The position numbers were made by a program, and so were the translations under genes. A DNA stretch of 40,549 bases, taken from assembly GCA_964568805.1 (NCBI GenBank), contig CAZMRW010000033.1:1-40549 (forward strand), written 5' to 3'. Below are positions 26,640 through 35,587 of the stretch, piece after piece (positions within the stretch are counted from its first letter, which is position 1; every line of letters begins with the position of its first letter). This DNA is from CAZMRW01 sp964568805 (GTDB lineage: Bacteria > Pseudomonadota > Gammaproteobacteria > Methylococcales > Methylomonadaceae). The notes under the pieces are model-generated. The model did not search any database, had not been told where the DNA came from, and saw only the letters and a list, made by a program, of their open reading frames with translations.

Positions 26640-27061
26640 TGAGTCAAGCTCGAACCAATGCCCGAAAAGCTGCTGTACAGGCGTTGTATCAATGGCAGAT
26701 GACAGGACATAATCTTAGTGAAATCGAACGCCAATTCCAGGAAGAAGATCGTCTGAAAGATGCTCAGAAAAGCTATTTTGTCGAGCTGTTTTACGGCGTG
26801 CCCAAAAATCTCGATTCAATCGACCAGGCATTATCGGAATTCGTAGATCGTCCGGTCGACAAGATTGATCCGGTCGAACGAGCCATTTTAAGAATAGGCG
26901 TCTATGAGTTGATGCTACGACTGGATATGCCGTACCGGGTTATCCTGAACGAAGGCATCAATCTCGCTAAATATTTTGGCGCCGACGGCAGCCATAAATA
27001 CATTAATGGCATTTTGGATAAAGTCGCCCAGAAGAAAAGGCCGATCGAGATCAAGAAATGA
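26639..27061 (+). CDS. nusB: Transcription antitermination factor NusB
   Basis: This encodes 140 residues and is all helical. NusB with NusE (S10) binds boxA RNA and promotes antitermination in rRNA operons. It begins SQARTNARKAAVQALYQWQM, the family's RRxARxxAVQALYQW pattern. It contains FFxELxxGV-like YFVELFYGVP and ends with the conserved ERAILRIGVYELMLRLDMPY, VILNEGINLAKYFG and KYINGILDKVA. The one-base overlap with ribH indicates coupling. Confidence 0.97.
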   Translation: MSQARTNARKAAVQALYQWQMTGHNLSEIERQFQEEDRLKDAQKSYFVELFYGVPKNLDSIDQALSEFVDRPVDKIDPVERAILRIGVYELMLRLDMPYRVILNEGINLAKYFGADGSHKYINGILDKVAQKKRPIEIKK

Positions 27062-27102
27062 ATATCAGGTCCAAGTTTCATGGTTCAAGAGAATCGAACC
27101 CT

Positions 27103-27144
27103 GAACCCTGTACCTTGAACCCTGTACCTTGAACCCTGCACCTT
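27103..27144. repeat. 14-bp tandem repeat at the thiL start region
   Basis: Two identical units GAACCCTGTACCTT (27103-27116 and 27117-27130) are followed by one with a single change (27131-27144, GAACCCTGCACCTT). Degenerate pieces lie on both sides (from about 27091 and to about 27158). The array occupies the nusB-thiL gap where the thiL ribosome binding site would be expected. The unit length is not a multiple of three. Confidence 0.8.
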
Positions 27145-27157
27145 GCACCTTGTTCCC

Positions 27158-28093
27158 TTGCATCTAACAGAATTCACCCTCATTCAACGTTTTTTTACCC
27201 GGCAAAAGGTCGCTAACCCGTCAACTCGCCTCGGTATCGGCGATGACTGTGCTTTAGTGGCTGTCCCGGAAGGTTATGAACTGGCGATAACCACCGATAC
27301 CATGGTGGAAAATGTCCACTTTTTTGCCGGGACCGACCCGGAACAACTGGGTCATAAGCTGTTGGCCGTCAATCTGAGCGATCTGGCCGCGATGGGCGCC
27401 AATCCCGTTTCGGCCACCCTGGCACTGACCTTGCCGAAAGTCGATGAAGACTGGCTGTGCGCATTTGCCAAAGGCTTTCTGGATCTTGCCGAGCGGCATT
27501 CGGTGGATTTGATCGGCGGCGATACCACCTCGGGCCCGCTGACCCTTACCGTGCAGGCGATGGGTCTGGTGCCGCACGGGCAGGCATTAAGACGCTCGTC
27601 TGCACAACCCGGCGACTTCATCTATCTGACCGGCAATATCGGCGATGCCGGCTTGGGATTAAAGATCAAACAGGGTTATCGCTGCAATCTACCCGATACC
27701 GCGTTAGACCGCTTCAATCGGCCCGATCCCGCATGTGCTGCCGGCCAGACTTTAAGAGGCATCGCCAACGCCTGTATCGATATATCGGACGGATTGGCCG
27801 GTGATTTGGGCCATATTCTCGATCAAAGCGGGGTCGGAGCCTGTATCGACTGGGATTCGCTGCCTTTATCGGATGCCGTGCGCAATTACATCAACGAAAC
27901 CGGCGACTGGTCCATGCCCCTGGTCGCCGGCGACGACTATGAGCTCTGTTTTACCGTCAACCCGGAAAAAGCATCGATGCTAACGATAGCCCGCCGCAAA
28001 ATCGGCATCATCGAAGCGGAACCCGGGTTGCGTCTCAAAAAATCCGGCAACATCCAACCATTCAAGGCAAAAGCTTATGAGCATTTTTCATAA
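27158..28093 (+). CDS. thiL: Thiamine-monophosphate kinase ThiL
   Basis: This encodes about 311 residues from TTG 27158; TTG 27143 is an in-frame alternative. It phosphorylates thiamine monophosphate to the active pyrophosphate cofactor. Motifs of the PurM-like ATP-binding fold are present: EFTLIQRFF near the start, GIGDDCALVAVP, TTDTMVENVHF, KLLAVNLSDLAAMGANP (Mg/ATP-binding Asp), GGDTTSGPLTLT, and CIDISDGLAGDLGHIL and AGDDYELCFTV toward the C-terminus. No ATG or Shine-Dalgarno is available, because the upstream DNA is a tandem repeat. The choice of 27158 rests on family length and the HLTEFTLI start. It overlaps pgpA by 17 nt. Confidence 0.92.
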   Translation: MHLTEFTLIQRFFTRQKVANPSTRLGIGDDCALVAVPEGYELAITTDTMVENVHFFAGTDPEQLGHKLLAVNLSDLAAMGANPVSATLALTLPKVDEDWLCAFAKGFLDLAERHSVDLIGGDTTSGPLTLTVQAMGLVPHGQALRRSSAQPGDFIYLTGNIGDAGLGLKIKQGYRCNLPDTALDRFNRPDPACAAGQTLRGIANACIDISDGLAGDLGHILDQSGVGACIDWDSLPLSDAVRNYINETGDWSMPLVAGDDYELCFTVNPEKASMLTIARRKIGIIEAEPGLRLKKSGNIQPFKAKAYEHFS

Positions 28094-28592
28094 TTCGCCG
28101 CTGGGCAAAAACCAATTGACGCCCAAACACATCATGACGGATCCCGTCCTGTTTCTGGCTTTCGGTTTCGGCTCAGGTCTCGCCAAAAAAGCTCCGGGGA
28201 CGATGGGCACACTCGCGGCAATTCCGCTTTATCTGTTGTTTGCACAAACCGACATGCTGATTTACAGTCTGCTAACCGTTGCCGTGACCCTTTTCGGCAT
28301 ACCCATCTGCGGCCATGCGGCAGACAAATTGGGTGTGCATGATTATGGCGGCATCGTTTGGGATGAAATCGCCGGTTACCTGATTACCCTGTGGCTGGTC
28401 CCGTTCACCTGGCAAACCGTCATAGCGGGTTTCATCCTGTTCAGGATTTTCGATATCGCCAAACCCTGGCCGATCAAATGGATCGACCAGAAAGTGACAG
28501 GAGGCTTGGGCATTATGCTCGATGACGTCTTAGCCGCGGTATTTGCCGGGGCTTTATTGCTGTTATCGGTGCAACTGGGCTGGATTCATTAA
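28077..28592 (+). CDS. pgpA: Phosphatidylglycerophosphatase A
   Basis: This encodes 171 residues. It removes the phosphate of phosphatidylglycerol phosphate in the inner membrane. It contains the family pattern FGFGSGLAKKAPGTMGTLAAIP, then GIVWDEIAGYLITLW (the conserved DE is catalytic/metal-binding) and FRIFDIAKPWPIKWIDQKVTGGLGIMLDDVLA. About three or four hydrophobic segments make it integral to the membrane. It overlaps the end of thiL, as is common in gammaproteobacteria, and is the last gene of the run. A terminator-like hairpin follows at 28718-28757. Confidence 0.95.
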   Translation: MSIFHNSPLGKNQLTPKHIMTDPVLFLAFGFGSGLAKKAPGTMGTLAAIPLYLLFAQTDMLIYSLLTVAVTLFGIPICGHAADKLGVHDYGGIVWDEIAGYLITLWLVPFTWQTVIAGFILFRIFDIAKPWPIKWIDQKVTGGLGIMLDDVLAAVFAGALLLLSVQLGWIH

Positions 28593-28717
28593 TACCAGAA
28601 CAGATCGATTATTACCTGTTCGGCTATAATAGATTATCTAAAAAGGTAGTCTGCCTGTGTGCTGACCATTTATACCGAGATTGTCGCAGTATCTCAACGA
28701 TGCAAACTCAAGGCAGT

Positions 28718-28757
28718 AACCGCAGCCGGAAATGAAACAACCCCGACTGCGGTTTTC
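28718..28757 (+). terminator. Terminator-like hairpin after pgpA
   Basis: AACCGCAG (28718-28725) pairs with CTGCGGTT (28747-28754). Pairing continues inward as CGG/CCG after one mismatch, and TT extends the T-run (GGTTTTC). It lies about 125 nt after pgpA, between convergent genes. Confidence 0.5.
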
Positions 28758-28782
28758 AATTTATCGGGCTAGCCGGCGGGCC

Positions 28783-29451
28783 TTAATCGTCGCCGCCGAA
28801 TACGCCCAACAATTGCAGCAAACTCAGGAACAAATTGTAGATGGAGACATAGAGAGAAATCGTCGCCAGGATATAATTGCTTTCGCCTCCGTTAACGATC
28901 TCGCTGGTCTGGTACAAAATCATTCCGGACATCAGCACGATAAACATCGCTGAAACGGCCAGAGACAGCGCCGGTATGGTAAACAGAACCGCGCCCAGGC
29001 CGGCAAAAAACGCCACCAGGATGCCAACCATCAAAAATCCGCCCATAAAACTGAAATCCTTGCGCGTCGTCAGGGCATAGCCGGACAAGCCAAGGAATAT
29101 TACGCCGGTTCCGCCCAGGGCGGTCATAACCAGGGCATGGCCGTTACTGAAGGCCTGAAGATACATGTTGATAATCGGGCCCAGGGTCAATCCCATGAAA
29201 CCGGTCAACGCAAATATAAAAACCAGTCCCCACGCGCTGTTTCTGAACTTTGTGGTTAAAAACAGCAGACCGAAATAGCCGACCAGCGTGAGCAGCAGGC
29301 CAGGGTGCGGCAGGTTCAGATACATCGCAAGCCCTGCCGTCAGCGCGCTGAATACCAGCGTCATCGATAACAGCAAATAGGTATTGCGCAGCATTTTGTT
29401 CGTCGCCAAAACGCCGGCATCGGAACGAGTGATAACGGTATTAATACTCAT
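28783..29451 (-). CDS. Bax inhibitor-1 / YccA family membrane protein
   Basis: This encodes 222 residues with about seven hydrophobic helices, typical of the TMBIM/BI-1 family. Bacterial members such as YccA interact with the FtsH protease, and others form calcium-leak channels. The family start is seen in KMLRNTYLLLSMTLVFSALT, followed by WGLVFIFALTGFMGLTLGPI and the conserved GYALTTRKDFSFMGGFLMVG. The C-terminal part has FIVLMSGMILYQTSEIVNGG, ATISLYVSIYNLFLSLLQLL and an acidic GGDD tail. AGGA precedes the ATG by about ten bases. The gene stands alone and converges on pgpA. Confidence 0.94.
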   Translation of the reverse strand: MSINTVITRSDAGVLATNKMLRNTYLLLSMTLVFSALTAGLAMYLNLPHPGLLLTLVGYFGLLFLTTKFRNSAWGLVFIFALTGFMGLTLGPIINMYLQAFSNGHALVMTALGGTGVIFLGLSGYALTTRKDFSFMGGFLMVGILVAFFAGLGAVLFTIPALSLAVSAMFIVLMSGMILYQTSEIVNGGESNYILATISLYVSIYNLFLSLLQLLGVFGGDD

Positions 29452-29883
29452 GTCAGTAAATTTCCTAGTGATGAATGATACAAAAACAAAGACACTCTAA
29501 TAGTACAAGAGTTTCAATGCGATATAAAGATAAAAGGTAACTATTCAAGCCCCCCCGGGAATCTTCAGCCCTAGCGATTCCCCCTTGTTGCTTTCGATAG
29601 TCATCGAATCATCAGTTCGCATCAGTTCGATAGGCTAAACCAGTCGTCAGTCTGCCGTGTCTTTGAACAATCATCCTGATCAGTGTCGTTCTGGTGCTTG
29701 ATCCAATCGCGCAAGCCATGGGTCTATGCGAACTTATGACAAGGGACTCATGTCTTATATTCGCTCAATCCGCTTCGCCGCTAAGCCATTGATAAATGCC
29801 AAAGCTGAGTGCAATGTTACCAGAGATCCAGGCGGGATTCTTCTCATCGCGACTTAATAATAACTAATAGTGGGGATATAGGT
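29452..29883. other. Divergent intergenic region
   Basis: About 430 bases without a gene separate the BI-1 gene (-) and the secreted propeller protein (+). A 7-bp inverted repeat GGGAATC/GATTCCC lies at 29557-29582 next to a C7 run. The frame of the downstream gene is open back to 29809, but that extension lacks secretory character. No confident promoter is called. Confidence 0.45.
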
Positions 29884-32826
29884 ATGTTTTCTAATCATAT
29901 TGTCAAAACCCTCATTCTGATTCCGTCTTTGGCGAGTTCTGCCCTGGCGTTTGCCGCAGTCCCCGGCACCCTGGATCCCAGTTTTAATTCAGATGGAAAA
30001 CTCACAACAATAGCCGGCACCGCCTCTTCCGCTGCCGAAGCCGTGATCCAGCAAACAGACGGCAAACTGGTTGCCGCCGGGTTCGGCAGGCAATTCCAGG
30101 CAAACGAACACATCGCCGTCGTTCGCTATAATGCAAACGGCACGCCGGATGTCGGCTTTGGCGAGGAAGGCATCGTCAACACCGCCATTGGCAACAGCAA
30201 CGCCGCAGTTTATGCGGTCGTCCAGCAAACGAACGGTTCCTTGGTCGTGGCTGGTCGAAGTTTCAACATCGTCAATGACGATTTCACGCTGGTGCGCTAT
30301 ACCGGCAGCGGTGCGCTGGATACCAGTTTTAACGGCACCGGCATAGTGACGACGCCGGTGGATCAAAGCAATGACGGCGCCTTTGCGGTCATCCAGGACA
30401 GCAATGACACGCTGACGGCGGCCGGCTTCAGCAGCAGTTTCGGCAACGATAATTTTGCAGTGGTGCGCTATCAGTCGAACGGCGCCCTGGATACCAGTTT
30501 TAGCGGCGACGGCAAAGTCACCACCGATTTCGGCGATGACGGCAACGATGTTGCGTTCGCCCTGATCAAGCAAAGCGATGGCAAACTGGTGGCTGCCGGT
30601 TTTAGCCATAATGACAATAATGATGATTTTGCCGTCGCGCGTTATCTCTCCAACGGCTCGCTCGATCCCAGTTTCAGCGCTAATGGCCTAGTCAGGACTG
30701 GCATTGGTTCGGGGACGGATCAGGGATTATCAGTGGTCCAGCAAAGCGATGGTAAATTGGTCGTCGCCGGATTCAGCGCACTTAACGGACAAAATGTCAT
30801 TTCCCTGGTCCGGTATAATTCTGACGGGACCCTGGATACCAAATTTAACAAGACCGGCAAGGTCACCACCGCCGTTGGCAACATCAATGATCGCGCCTTT
30901 AAGGTCATGCAACTGCCTGACGCCAAGCTCTTGGTTGCAGGATACACACAAAATGATGCAACTAATTTCGATTTTGTTCTGCTTCGATACAACCTGAACG
31001 GCAGCCTAGACACTACATTTAACGGCGATGGAATACTGACCACGAATTTCGGTTCGAATTCGAATCCGGGAATCGATCAGGCCTTTGCCGCCGTCGAGCA
31101 AGCCGATCAACAAATCGTCTTGGCGGGGTCGAGCAGCATCGAGGGCATAGAAAGTTTTGCGCTGGCGCGTTATCTGTTTGACGACGAAGACAATGACGGT
31201 GTAAAGGATAGTCTCGACAATTGCCCTCTCATACAAAATTCCGATCAAACCGACGCTGAAAACGACGGCGCCGGCGACGTGTGCGATCCCGATGACGACA
31301 ATGACGGCGTAATCGACAGCAAGGACGACTGCCCTTTCGATCCGAACGAGACGGCAGATACCGATGGCGACCTCATCTGCAATAATAGCGATACTGACGA
31401 TGATAATGACGGCGTGCCCGACGCTGACGACCCGTCCCCGCTGTTGGGTATGATCGGTCAGAATAAAAATGATTTTCTGGGTTACAGCGCGGCCAATGCC
31501 GGCGACATCGACGGAGACGGCTTTGACGATATCATTGTCGGCATTCCAAAAAGCAACCCGGTGTTGCCGGGGGGCAATAAACCGGCCAAGGATGCCGGCT
31601 CGGTCATCGTTTACTCCGGTAAAACCGCCCTACCCTTGCCAAATCTGACCTTCACCGGCGATGCCGCCGGCGATGAATTCGGAATTTCCGTAGCCGGTGC
31701 GGGTGATGTCAACAACGATACTGTGCCCGATATCATGGTCGGCGCACATAAAGCGGATGTCCGTGATCCTGTCACCTTTAAAGTACTTAAAAAGAACGCC
31801 GGACGCGCGGCTATTTATTCCGGCGATACCGGCACCAAGTTAATTGACTTTTATGGGGAGTCCGCCGGCGACGGTTTGGGCATCTCCGTCGCCATCCTTG
31901 GCGATACCGATGCCGACGGCTATGCCGAGGTCATAGCCGGCGCCTGGAAAGCGGACCGGATCGATCCGAGCAACGGCAAAAAATTAAAAGATGCAGGCGC
32001 CGCCTATCTTTATTCCGGAAACTCTCATGCCCTGCTGCACAAATTTGACGGCGAGAATAAGGGGGACAATTTCGGCTTTGCAGTAGCGTCCAGCGATGTT
32101 AACAACGACGCCAAGGCGGACGCCATAATCGGCGCCTACCAATACGATGCCGTTCAGGGCGGGAAAAAACTGAAAAATGCCGGCAGCGCCTATCTTTATT
32201 CCTCGGCCGACTATTCCCTGATCAGACGGCTGGACGGCGCCCATGCCGGCGACCGATTAGGCTACGCGCTTGCCGGCATTGCCGATGTCAACGGCGATGC
32301 ACACGCCGATGTCCTGGTGGGGGCGCCGAAAGAAGATGCCCGTCATCCGGTCACACATAAAGCCGTTAAAGACTCCGGAACCGTACATATTTACTCAGGC
32401 ACCAATGGCTCATTGCTGGACCCAATAGATCCGGACCACCCCATCAACAGCGCTCCGCAAACCGGCGCCTGGTTTGGCGGTTCGGTCAGCGCAGCCGGAG
32501 ACTTCAGCAACGATTCCATTCCCGATTTTGTGGTCGGCGCTTACAAATACGATGCAAGCATCAACGGCGTCAAACTGACCGATAGCGGTAGGGTTTCCAT
32601 CCACAGCGGCAACAGCGGCGTCGAATTATTCAATGTGCCAGGCCGCGGTAAAAACAATTTCTTCGGTTTTTCCGTCAGCGGCGGCGGCAATCAGAATAAC
32701 GATGGTTTTAGCGATGTCATAGCCGGCGCGCACAAGGCCGACCCGACTAATCCAGCCACCTCAAAGCCGATAACGAACGCAGGCGTTATAGAAGTGATTT
32801 CCGGCAGAACGGTGACGCTGCCGTAA
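29884..32826 (+). CDS. Secreted delta-60 / FG-GAP double-propeller protein with Ca-binding linker
   Basis: This encodes 980 residues from ATG 29884, chosen because a signal peptide (MFSNHIVKTLILIPSLASSA, cleavage likely after ALAFA) starts there. Residues about 28-430 hold seven delta-60 repeats (each GxLDxSFxxxGxVTT ... DGKLVxAGF). Residues about 433-518 are a thrombospondin-type-3-like Asp-rich linker with DNDGV and four Cys (DNCPL, DVCDP, DDCPF, LICNN), expected to bind calcium. Residues about 519-975 hold seven FG-GAP (integrin-alpha type) repeats with DxDGDGxxD sites (for example GDIDGDGFDDIIVG). The protein is exported and probably extracellular or surface-associated; an adhesive role is inferred. 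No sorting signal such as PEP-CTERM is seen at the end. Confidence 0.9.
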   Translation: MFSNHIVKTLILIPSLASSALAFAAVPGTLDPSFNSDGKLTTIAGTASSAAEAVIQQTDGKLVAAGFGRQFQANEHIAVVRYNANGTPDVGFGEEGIVNTAIGNSNAAVYAVVQQTNGSLVVAGRSFNIVNDDFTLVRYTGSGALDTSFNGTGIVTTPVDQSNDGAFAVIQDSNDTLTAAGFSSSFGNDNFAVVRYQSNGALDTSFSGDGKVTTDFGDDGNDVAFALIKQSDGKLVAAGFSHNDNNDDFAVARYLSNGSLDPSFSANGLVRTGIGSGTDQGLSVVQQSDGKLVVAGFSALNGQNVISLVRYNSDGTLDTKFNKTGKVTTAVGNINDRAFKVMQLPDAKLLVAGYTQNDATNFDFVLLRYNLNGSLDTTFNGDGILTTNFGSNSNPGIDQAFAAVEQADQQIVLAGSSSIEGIESFALARYLFDDEDNDGVKDSLDNCPLIQNSDQTDAENDGAGDVCDPDDDNDGVIDSKDDCPFDPNETADTDGDLICNNSDTDDDNDGVPDADDPSPLLGMIGQNKNDFLGYSAANAGDIDGDGFDDIIVGIPKSNPVLPGGNKPAKDAGSVIVYSGKTALPLPNLTFTGDAAGDEFGISVAGAGDVNNDTVPDIMVGAHKADVRDPVTFKVLKKNAGRAAIYSGDTGTKLIDFYGESAGDGLGISVAILGDTDADGYAEVIAGAWKADRIDPSNGKKLKDAGAAYLYSGNSHALLHKFDGENKGDNFGFAVASSDVNNDAKADAIIGAYQYDAVQGGKKLKNAGSAYLYSSADYSLIRRLDGAHAGDRLGYALAGIADVNGDAHADVLVGAPKEDARHPVTHKAVKDSGTVHIYSGTNGSLLDPIDPDHPINSAPQTGAWFGGSVSAAGDFSNDSIPDFVVGAYKYDASINGVKLTDSGRVSIHSGNSGVELFNVPGRGKNNFFGFSVSGGGNQNNDGFSDVIAGAHKADPTNPATSKPITNAGVIEVISGRTVTLP

Positions 32827-32964
32827 GACTATTGCAGGGAGCGGCAAATTTCAAAATCAACGGCATCGCATGGATCGCCTTTTATTCGACAGGCTTGATA
32901 AATCGACGTTGGCAATCCAACGAATTGGCATCAATTCATGGTTCGATAAGCTCGCCAGCAACGA

Positions 32965-32993
32965 AAGAAAAAGGGCGGTCTGCAGACCGCCCT
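32965..32993 (-). terminator. Rho-independent terminator of the Hsp70 operon
   Basis: AGGGCGGTCTGCAGACCGCCCT (32972-32993) is a perfect inverted repeat. On the minus strand it is followed directly by TTTTCTTTCG. It lies 23 nt past the stop of the minus-strand Hsp70 gene. Confidence 0.85.
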
Positions 32994-33015
32994 CTGAATT
33001 TCCTGATGTTTACTG

Positions 33016-34929
33016 TTACTCTCCTGCCCTGACATCAAACTCGATCTTCCAGCGGCCTTTGTCCCGTTGAGATACGGCTTGCAGTTCCAGCGTACCGACT
33101 TCGGTGACGGCGGCGCACAGGTGTACCGGCACCACTTCGCCGGGTTTACGGCCTTCTTCCGACAAGGTAATTTCAATCTCATCCAGCTCGGACAATTCCT
33201 CGCCAGTCCAATAGTCAAGACGGGTACCGACTCTGTCATCGCGGCGAGTGTTGGATGCAAAGAAACGAAAACGCACAGGCTCGCCGACGACCAGACCAAA
33301 CTCGTCGTCGGGCAGTTCTTCCTGCGTGCCTTCTTCCATGCCGAACGGCGCGATACACAAAGCCTGAAGTTCCGGCGCCAAGCCGGGCACCGCAGGCATG
33401 GCGCTTTCAATGCCGACATAATAAGAAGCCGCCGTGCCGCCCTTGATACGAACGCCTTTGCCTTTTCGGACAAAACCGTAATACGCAGCACCTCTGGCTA
33501 CCGCCAGATCAAGATCGGCGCCGGCCAACAGTCTTGCTTCCGGCGCGCCTTCGCCCTTCAGCCAGGAATTTAATACCTCCATTAATCTATCGGCCAATGA
33601 CTTGGCTTTCAATACACCGCCGTTGAACAAAACTGCGGTGGGATGCAGGAATGTGGCATGTTCCGGCAGATTAATGTCTTTAAGATCCTCTGTGGCGCTT
33701 TGCTGCTTGGCCAGAAATGCCGCTAAATGGCGGGTAATCCCGGCATCCTGGGCATAAGGCAAACCGGCGGTTCTTAAACCGGTGCGGGTGCGAACGACCG
33801 GCCTGTCGCTAACCGAGACTCTCGGCAGAAAGCCTTCGACCAAAACGCTGTTGATCTCTTCACGGGTCAGCTCGGTGCGCAATGCCCCTCCGATCAGGGA
33901 AGAACCGCGATTGGCAACGACCAACGGAATCTGGTCGATGCTCGGATCATTAAATATTTTTTCCTTGGCATCGCGGCAACTATGGGTTAAAGCCTGAATC
34001 TGCCAGGGTTCCAGCCGTTTTCCGTCCTTTTCCAGTTTGGCTTTGACCGTATAGGCCAGTGCCAAATCCATGTTGTCGCCGCCCAGCAGGATATGATCGC
34101 CGACCGCGACGCGGGTCAGTTCCAGGTTTCCGTCTTTTTCGGTCACGGCGATCAGCGACAAGTCGGTGGTGCCGCCGCCGATATCGATGACTAAAATAAT
34201 ATCACCGCAACTGGCTTGAGTACGCCACTCGCCCTGGCTTTTTTCTATCCAGCTGTAGAGCGCGGCCTGCGGTTCCTCAAGCAGAATCGCCTGGCCAAGA
34301 CCGACCGCGCGCGCCGCTTCCACGGTCAGCTCCCGCGCTGCCGGATCGAAGGAGGCTGGCACGGTTATGACCACATCCTGCACGGCTAATGGCGCATCGG
34401 GATGCAGGCTTTGCCAGGCATCACGCATATGCTGCAGATAAGCGGTTGTTGCCTGAAAAGGCGAAACGCGTTCGATTTCTTCTGGCGCGTCGCTGGGCAA
34501 AATAGGCGCTTTACAGTCCACGCCGGCGTGGCATAACCAGCTTTTGGCGCTGGCTACCAGACGTATCGGCGTTTTGCCGCCCAGATTCCGGGCAATTTCA
34601 CCGACCAGATAATCCGGTTTGGCTGTCCACGGCAAAGCCGTCGAACCTTCCGCCAGTTCGTCCCTGTGCGCCTGATACAAAAAAGATGGCAACTGGGTTT
34701 TATCTTCAACCGCTCCGGGCGCGGTTAACTGGGGAATCGCCATTACTTGCTGCGAAAACTCGTCATGGTCCAGGCCGCTCAGTTCGGCATAGGACAGGAC
34801 GCAATGGGTCGTGCCCAAGTCAATGCCGACGATAAACCGATGTCCCGATCCCCGTTCTTCGGAACTGACGGCAACGTTAACCTGTTGAGAAGACGCTTCG
34901 GAATGTTGCTCGTTGTCATGTTCATTCAT
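33016..34929 (-). CDS. Hsp70 family protein (DnaK-like)
   Basis: This encodes 637 residues. It is an actin-fold ATPase of the Hsp70 superfamily. Phosphate-1 GIDLGTTHCVLSY is at about 35-47 and phosphate-2 IDIGGGTTDLSLI at about 246-258. VVITVPASFDPAARELTVEA and LLEEPQAALYSWI match the DnaK nucleotide-binding domain. The first 30 residues are a polar Ser/Glu/Gln-rich extension not found in DnaK. The C-terminal part is shorter and diverges from the DnaK substrate-binding domain, ending in a beta-rich segment without the EEVD-like or long lid helix pattern. It is therefore a specialised Hsp70, not the housekeeping chaperone. The start overlaps the DUF2760 gene by 4 nt (ATGA). Confidence 0.92.
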   Translation of the reverse strand: MNEHDNEQHSEASSQQVNVAVSSEERGSGHRFIVGIDLGTTHCVLSYAELSGLDHDEFSQQVMAIPQLTAPGAVEDKTQLPSFLYQAHRDELAEGSTALPWTAKPDYLVGEIARNLGGKTPIRLVASAKSWLCHAGVDCKAPILPSDAPEEIERVSPFQATTAYLQHMRDAWQSLHPDAPLAVQDVVITVPASFDPAARELTVEAARAVGLGQAILLEEPQAALYSWIEKSQGEWRTQASCGDIILVIDIGGGTTDLSLIAVTEKDGNLELTRVAVGDHILLGGDNMDLALAYTVKAKLEKDGKRLEPWQIQALTHSCRDAKEKIFNDPSIDQIPLVVANRGSSLIGGALRTELTREEINSVLVEGFLPRVSVSDRPVVRTRTGLRTAGLPYAQDAGITRHLAAFLAKQQSATEDLKDINLPEHATFLHPTAVLFNGGVLKAKSLADRLMEVLNSWLKGEGAPEARLLAGADLDLAVARGAAYYGFVRKGKGVRIKGGTAASYYVGIESAMPAVPGLAPELQALCIAPFGMEEGTQEELPDDEFGLVVGEPVRFRFFASNTRRDDRVGTRLDYWTGEELSELDEIEITLSEEGRKPGEVVPVHLCAAVTEVGTLELQAVSQRDKGRWKIEFDVRAGE

Positions 34930-35579
34930 AACTCAACCTCGGCCGGGGCGATAATATTGGCGTTATGGCCTTGCGTCAGTTTCGGCAACCGGATGCCGGT
35001 CACCTGCCAGCCTTTATGAATCAGAATGCCGGTAAACGGAGCATCGCCGACAATATTGCCGGTTAAGCGGACCGAAGCGGCATCAAACCCTTTTGGCAAG
35101 GTGATCTTGCCGCCTTCCGGCTCGCTGCGCACGGGCGCCAGGGTAAAATGCTCGTTGATCGCCTTGTTGCATCCTTCATGGACAACGCGGGCGGCAATGC
35201 CGATATCGGCATCGCTGTAGGCGGCGATATCTTCCTTGATGAAGTCGATAAAACGCGCCTGGTTTTGCAGCAGACCTAATAATTGCAGCGCTGCGTCCGG
35301 CGTGGGCTCCTTCAATATGACCGGTTCCGGTGCGGGCGCCTGAACGAGTTTTTCAACTTCGACAATTTTTTCGACAATTTTCACTACCGGCTCAGGTGGG
35401 ATGGCCTGTTGTTGACTGGCAGGCTGAACCGGCTTTTTCCTGCAGCGAGCCATGCCGATGACCATCGACAGCAACAATACGATCAATAACAGCGATAACA
35501 GCGCGACAGTTCCGGCCAGGCAAACATGCCACAAATCGAATGTCGTCGGTTTTAGGGATAAATCGATTGTATAATTCAT
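34926..35579 (-). CDS. DUF2760 domain membrane protein
   Basis: This encodes 217 residues. One transmembrane helix (about 18-43, VCLAGTVALLSLLLIVLLLS) is followed by a basic stop (ARCRKK). A Pro/Glu/Val-rich linker (about 50-85) then leads to a conserved globular C-terminal domain (about 90-217; ALQLLGLLQNQARFIDFIKE, AARVVHEGC, LPKGFDAASVRLTGN, IHKGWQV) that matches DUF2760. Its pairing with an Hsp70-family gene suggests that the cytoplasmic DUF2760 domain is a client or partner that anchors the chaperone at the membrane. This is inferred from context. It is coupled to the Hsp70 gene by an ATGA overlap. Confidence 0.88.
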   Translation of the reverse strand: MNYTIDLSLKPTTFDLWHVCLAGTVALLSLLLIVLLLSMVIGMARCRKKPVQPASQQQAIPPEPVVKIVEKIVEVEKLVQAPAPEPVILKEPTPDAALQLLGLLQNQARFIDFIKEDIAAYSDADIGIAARVVHEGCNKAINEHFTLAPVRSEPEGGKITLPKGFDAASVRLTGNIVGDAPFTGILIHKGWQVTGIRLPKLTQGHNANIIAPAEVEL

Positions 35580-35587
35580 AAGGAGCT

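Noticed and set aside
27103..27144. CRISPR-like array
   Set aside because: The repeats are directly adjacent 14-mers with no spacers.
29989..30609. 206-codon minus-strand frame
   Set aside because: Antisense shadow that mirrors the delta-60 repeats.
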